A DNA stretch of 6,638 bases from Alphaproteobacteria bacterium (GTDB lineage Bacteria; Pseudomonadota; Alphaproteobacteria; Puniceispirillales; Puniceispirillaceae), in the NCBI GenBank assembly GCA_016780695.1, contig JADHLK010000073.1:1-6638 (forward strand). Direction: 5' to 3'. The stretch's first letter is position 1. Each line of letters opens with the position of its first letter. Positions 5,977-6,638 of this stretch are shown here, in pieces. The notes beneath the pieces were generated by a model, which had not been told where the DNA came from, made no database searches, and worked only from the letters and a program-made list of their open reading frames with translations. A program made the translations under genes and the position numbers.

Positions 5977-6333
5977 TCAGACTGGTTTCCAGGGTTCGTA
6001 ATCACCTGTCGCAGCAGCCCGCTTGCCGCCTTTTAGCGGATGCCCCTTCGGACGATAGGCATGGTCCGTGCCGGTCAGGTTGGGCAGATGCGGCTTTTCC
6101 CAGCTATGGCGGGCATAGCCTTGTTCTGGCGGCGGGCTGGCCTCGGTATAATGCAACCAGCCATGCCAGTCAGCTGGCACCTTGGAGGCTTCCGGCTGGC
6201 CCTTATAAACAACAAAGCGGCGCGGCTTCTTGCCTGCGGCCGCCGAGCGGGCCTGATAATACCGATTGCCAAATTCATCCGCGCCCACCTTGCGGGCACG
6301 CCAGCGAATGGCAAGAGAGGACAGCAAACGCAT
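5977..6333 (-). CDS. NDUFA12 family accessory subunit of NADH:ubiquinone oxidoreductase (complex I)
   Basis: This is a small soluble protein of 118 residues, homologous to the mitochondrial complex I subunit NDUFA12 (B17.2). In alphaproteobacteria the homologue is a supernumerary subunit on the peripheral arm. Recognisable blocks are VGADEFGNRYYQ (16-27), RRFVVYKGQPEASKVPADWHGWLHYT (38-63) and PHLPNLTGTDHAYRPKGH (81-98). The end DYEPWKPV is also family-like. There is no signal peptide or membrane segment, consistent with a cytoplasmic face position. ATG 6333 starts at the normal family N-terminus, with a modest AGGTAG upstream (about plus 6341-6346). It is the first gene of a three-gene minus-strand operon, and its leader carries three 21-bp tandem repeats and a sigma70-like promoter. 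The nuo genes themselves are not in the window. Confidence 0.94.
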   Translation of the reverse strand: MRLLSSLAIRWRARKVGADEFGNRYYQARSAAAGKKPRRFVVYKGQPEASKVPADWHGWLHYTEASPPPEQGYARHSWEKPHLPNLTGTDHAYRPKGHPLKGGKRAAATGDYEPWKPV

Positions 6334-6347
6334 TTTGTTCTACCTAA

Positions 6348-6410
6348 TTTTTGTAACCACTCTGGCTATTTTTGTAACCGCTCTGGCTATTTTTGTAACC
6401 GCTCCGGCTG
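6348..6410 (-). repeat. Three tandem 21-bp repeats in the NDUFA12 leader
   Basis: Three contiguous 21-bp units lie at 6348-6368, 6369-6389 and 6390-6410. The shared plus-strand core is TTTTTGTAACC followed by RCTCYGGCT. Copies 1 and 2 differ at one position, and copies 2 and 3 at two. On the gene's own strand each unit reads as AGCC-AGAGC-GGTTACAAAAAT. The array lies between the predicted promoter and the NDUFA12 start codon and ends 15 bases before it. A period of 21 bp is two turns of B-DNA, so every copy faces the same side of the helix. Confidence 0.9.
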
Positions 6411-6439
6411 AGAGGCCGACACACCCCGCACCCGATCCT

Positions 6440-6469
6440 TTTATACGCCGGACAGACCGGCTTTATCAA
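6440..6469 (-). promoter_or_regulatory. Sigma70-like promoter for the NDUFA12-mlaD-DUF2155 operon
   Basis: On the minus strand a -35 box TTGATA (plus 6464-6469) is separated by 18 bases from a -10 box TATAAA (plus 6440-6445). The match to the bacterial housekeeping consensus is good for a GC-rich alphaproteobacterium. Transcription would start near 6433 and give a leader of about 100 bases that includes all three 21-bp repeats. The spacer contains a perfect dyad. Transcription start mapping would settle it. Confidence 0.55.
6447..6461. promoter_or_regulatory. Dyad within the promoter spacer, possible operator
   Basis: GCCGG-ACAGA-CCGGC is a perfect 5-bp inverted repeat with a 5-base centre. 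It sits wholly between the -10 and -35 boxes of the predicted operon promoter. A protein bound here could block or, as MerR-type regulators do, realign a slightly long 18-base spacer. No regulator gene is in the window, and short GC-rich dyads also arise by chance. Confidence 0.35.
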
Positions 6470-6608
6470 GCGTCAGATGCGGCCAGATAACAGGCCGGGA
6501 AAAATTTTTTCACCCCTCCACCGGCCCGACCTGCTCCGGCTGTGAAGCAAGCCCTGATTCAAATCTGATTCCCCGCCACTGGAAAAAAAAGATCACTTTG
6601 AGAAAAAA
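6470..6608. other. Non-coding remainder of the divergent intergenic region
   Basis: I find no supported gene or RNA in these 139 bases. Visible structure includes an A5T6 tract (6500-6510) flanked by GGG (6497-6499) and CCCC (6513-6516), which lies roughly 30-45 bp upstream of the predicted minus-strand -35 box. There is also a second copy of GCTCCGGCTG at 6533-6542, also present in the third 21-bp repeat at 6401-6410. The last 30 bases are purine-rich with two long A runs. If the right-edge gene start is real, its promoter should lie here, but I cannot identify it. Confidence 0.5.
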
Positions 6609-6638
6609 ATGAAGAAAACGCGATTTAGAATATTGACC
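6609..6638 (+). CDS. Possible 5' end of a plus-strand gene, cut by the window edge
   Basis: ATG 6609 opens a frame that continues to the window end as MKKTRFRILT. A Lys-Lys-Thr-Arg start is typical of the n-region of an exported or membrane protein. A GAG (6600-6602) lies 6 bases upstream as a weak Shine-Dalgarno. The gene would diverge from the NDUFA12 operon. Ten open codons prove little, and the product cannot be recognised. Confidence 0.3.
   Translation, partial: MKKTRFRILT

Noticed and set aside
6266..6490. Plus-strand 74-codon frame with a repeated LAIFVTA peptide
   Set aside because: The peptide repeat is a by-product of the 21-bp DNA repeat. The frame begins inside NDUFA12 in antisense and has no Shine-Dalgarno.
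6497..6516. GGG-A5T6-CA-CCCC as a rho-independent terminator
   Set aside because: The stem would be almost entirely A/T with no usable loop, and no gene ends nearby on either strand.
6550..6585. TTCAAAT resembling a tRNA T-loop (GATTCAAATC)
   Set aside because: The flanking five bases do not pair as a T-stem, and no acceptor, anticodon or D arm can be drawn. It is not a tRNA or tmRNA end.

Overview
This window looks like chromosomal core DNA of an alphaproteobacterium. The evidence is the gene content and order: a BepA-like M48 protease, a DsbA/ScsC-like thiol-disulfide protein, accB-accC, aat, then DUF2155, mlaD and NDUFA12 on the opposite strand. The NDUFA12 complex I accessory subunit, DUF2155 and the short Aat form all fit this class. 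Coding DNA is GC-rich, and the outer intergenic regions are strikingly AT-rich. I cannot assign an order or genus. I see no transposase, integrase, CRISPR array, rRNA or tRNA.

Plus strand, left to right. The left edge (1-162) may hold the first codons of a divergent minus-strand gene, followed by an AT-rich promoter region. Next come a secreted M48 metalloprotease with a TPR tail (163-1506) and a secreted DsbA/ScsC-like protein (1618-2379). A 201-base gap follows, at the place where many relatives carry aroQ. Then accB (2581-3111), accC (3114-4457) and aat (4464-5126) are packed 2 and 6 bases apart and are very probably co-transcribed.

Minus strand, right to left. A divergent region (6334-6638) contains a good sigma70-like promoter and three tandem 21-bp repeats. 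The operon NDUFA12 (6333-5977), mlaD (5943-5488) and the DUF2155 protein (5491-5069) follows. The last two overlap by four bases (ATGA), and the DUF2155 gene overlaps the 3' end of aat tail-to-tail by 58 bp. A possible plus-strand gene start sits at the right edge.

Functionally, accBC supply the first half-reaction of acetyl-CoA carboxylase for malonyl-CoA and fatty acid synthesis, and aat feeds the N-degron pathway. The two secreted plus-strand proteins and two of the minus-strand proteins (MlaD, DUF2155) act in the envelope. The DUF2155 protein has just two cysteines in its predicted mature part, so it is a plausible but untested client of the neighbouring thiol-disulfide protein.

I found no clearly new multi-gene system. 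The least explained element is the control region of the NDUFA12 operon: a dyad inside the promoter spacer, and three 21-bp (two helical turns) repeats between the promoter and the start codon.
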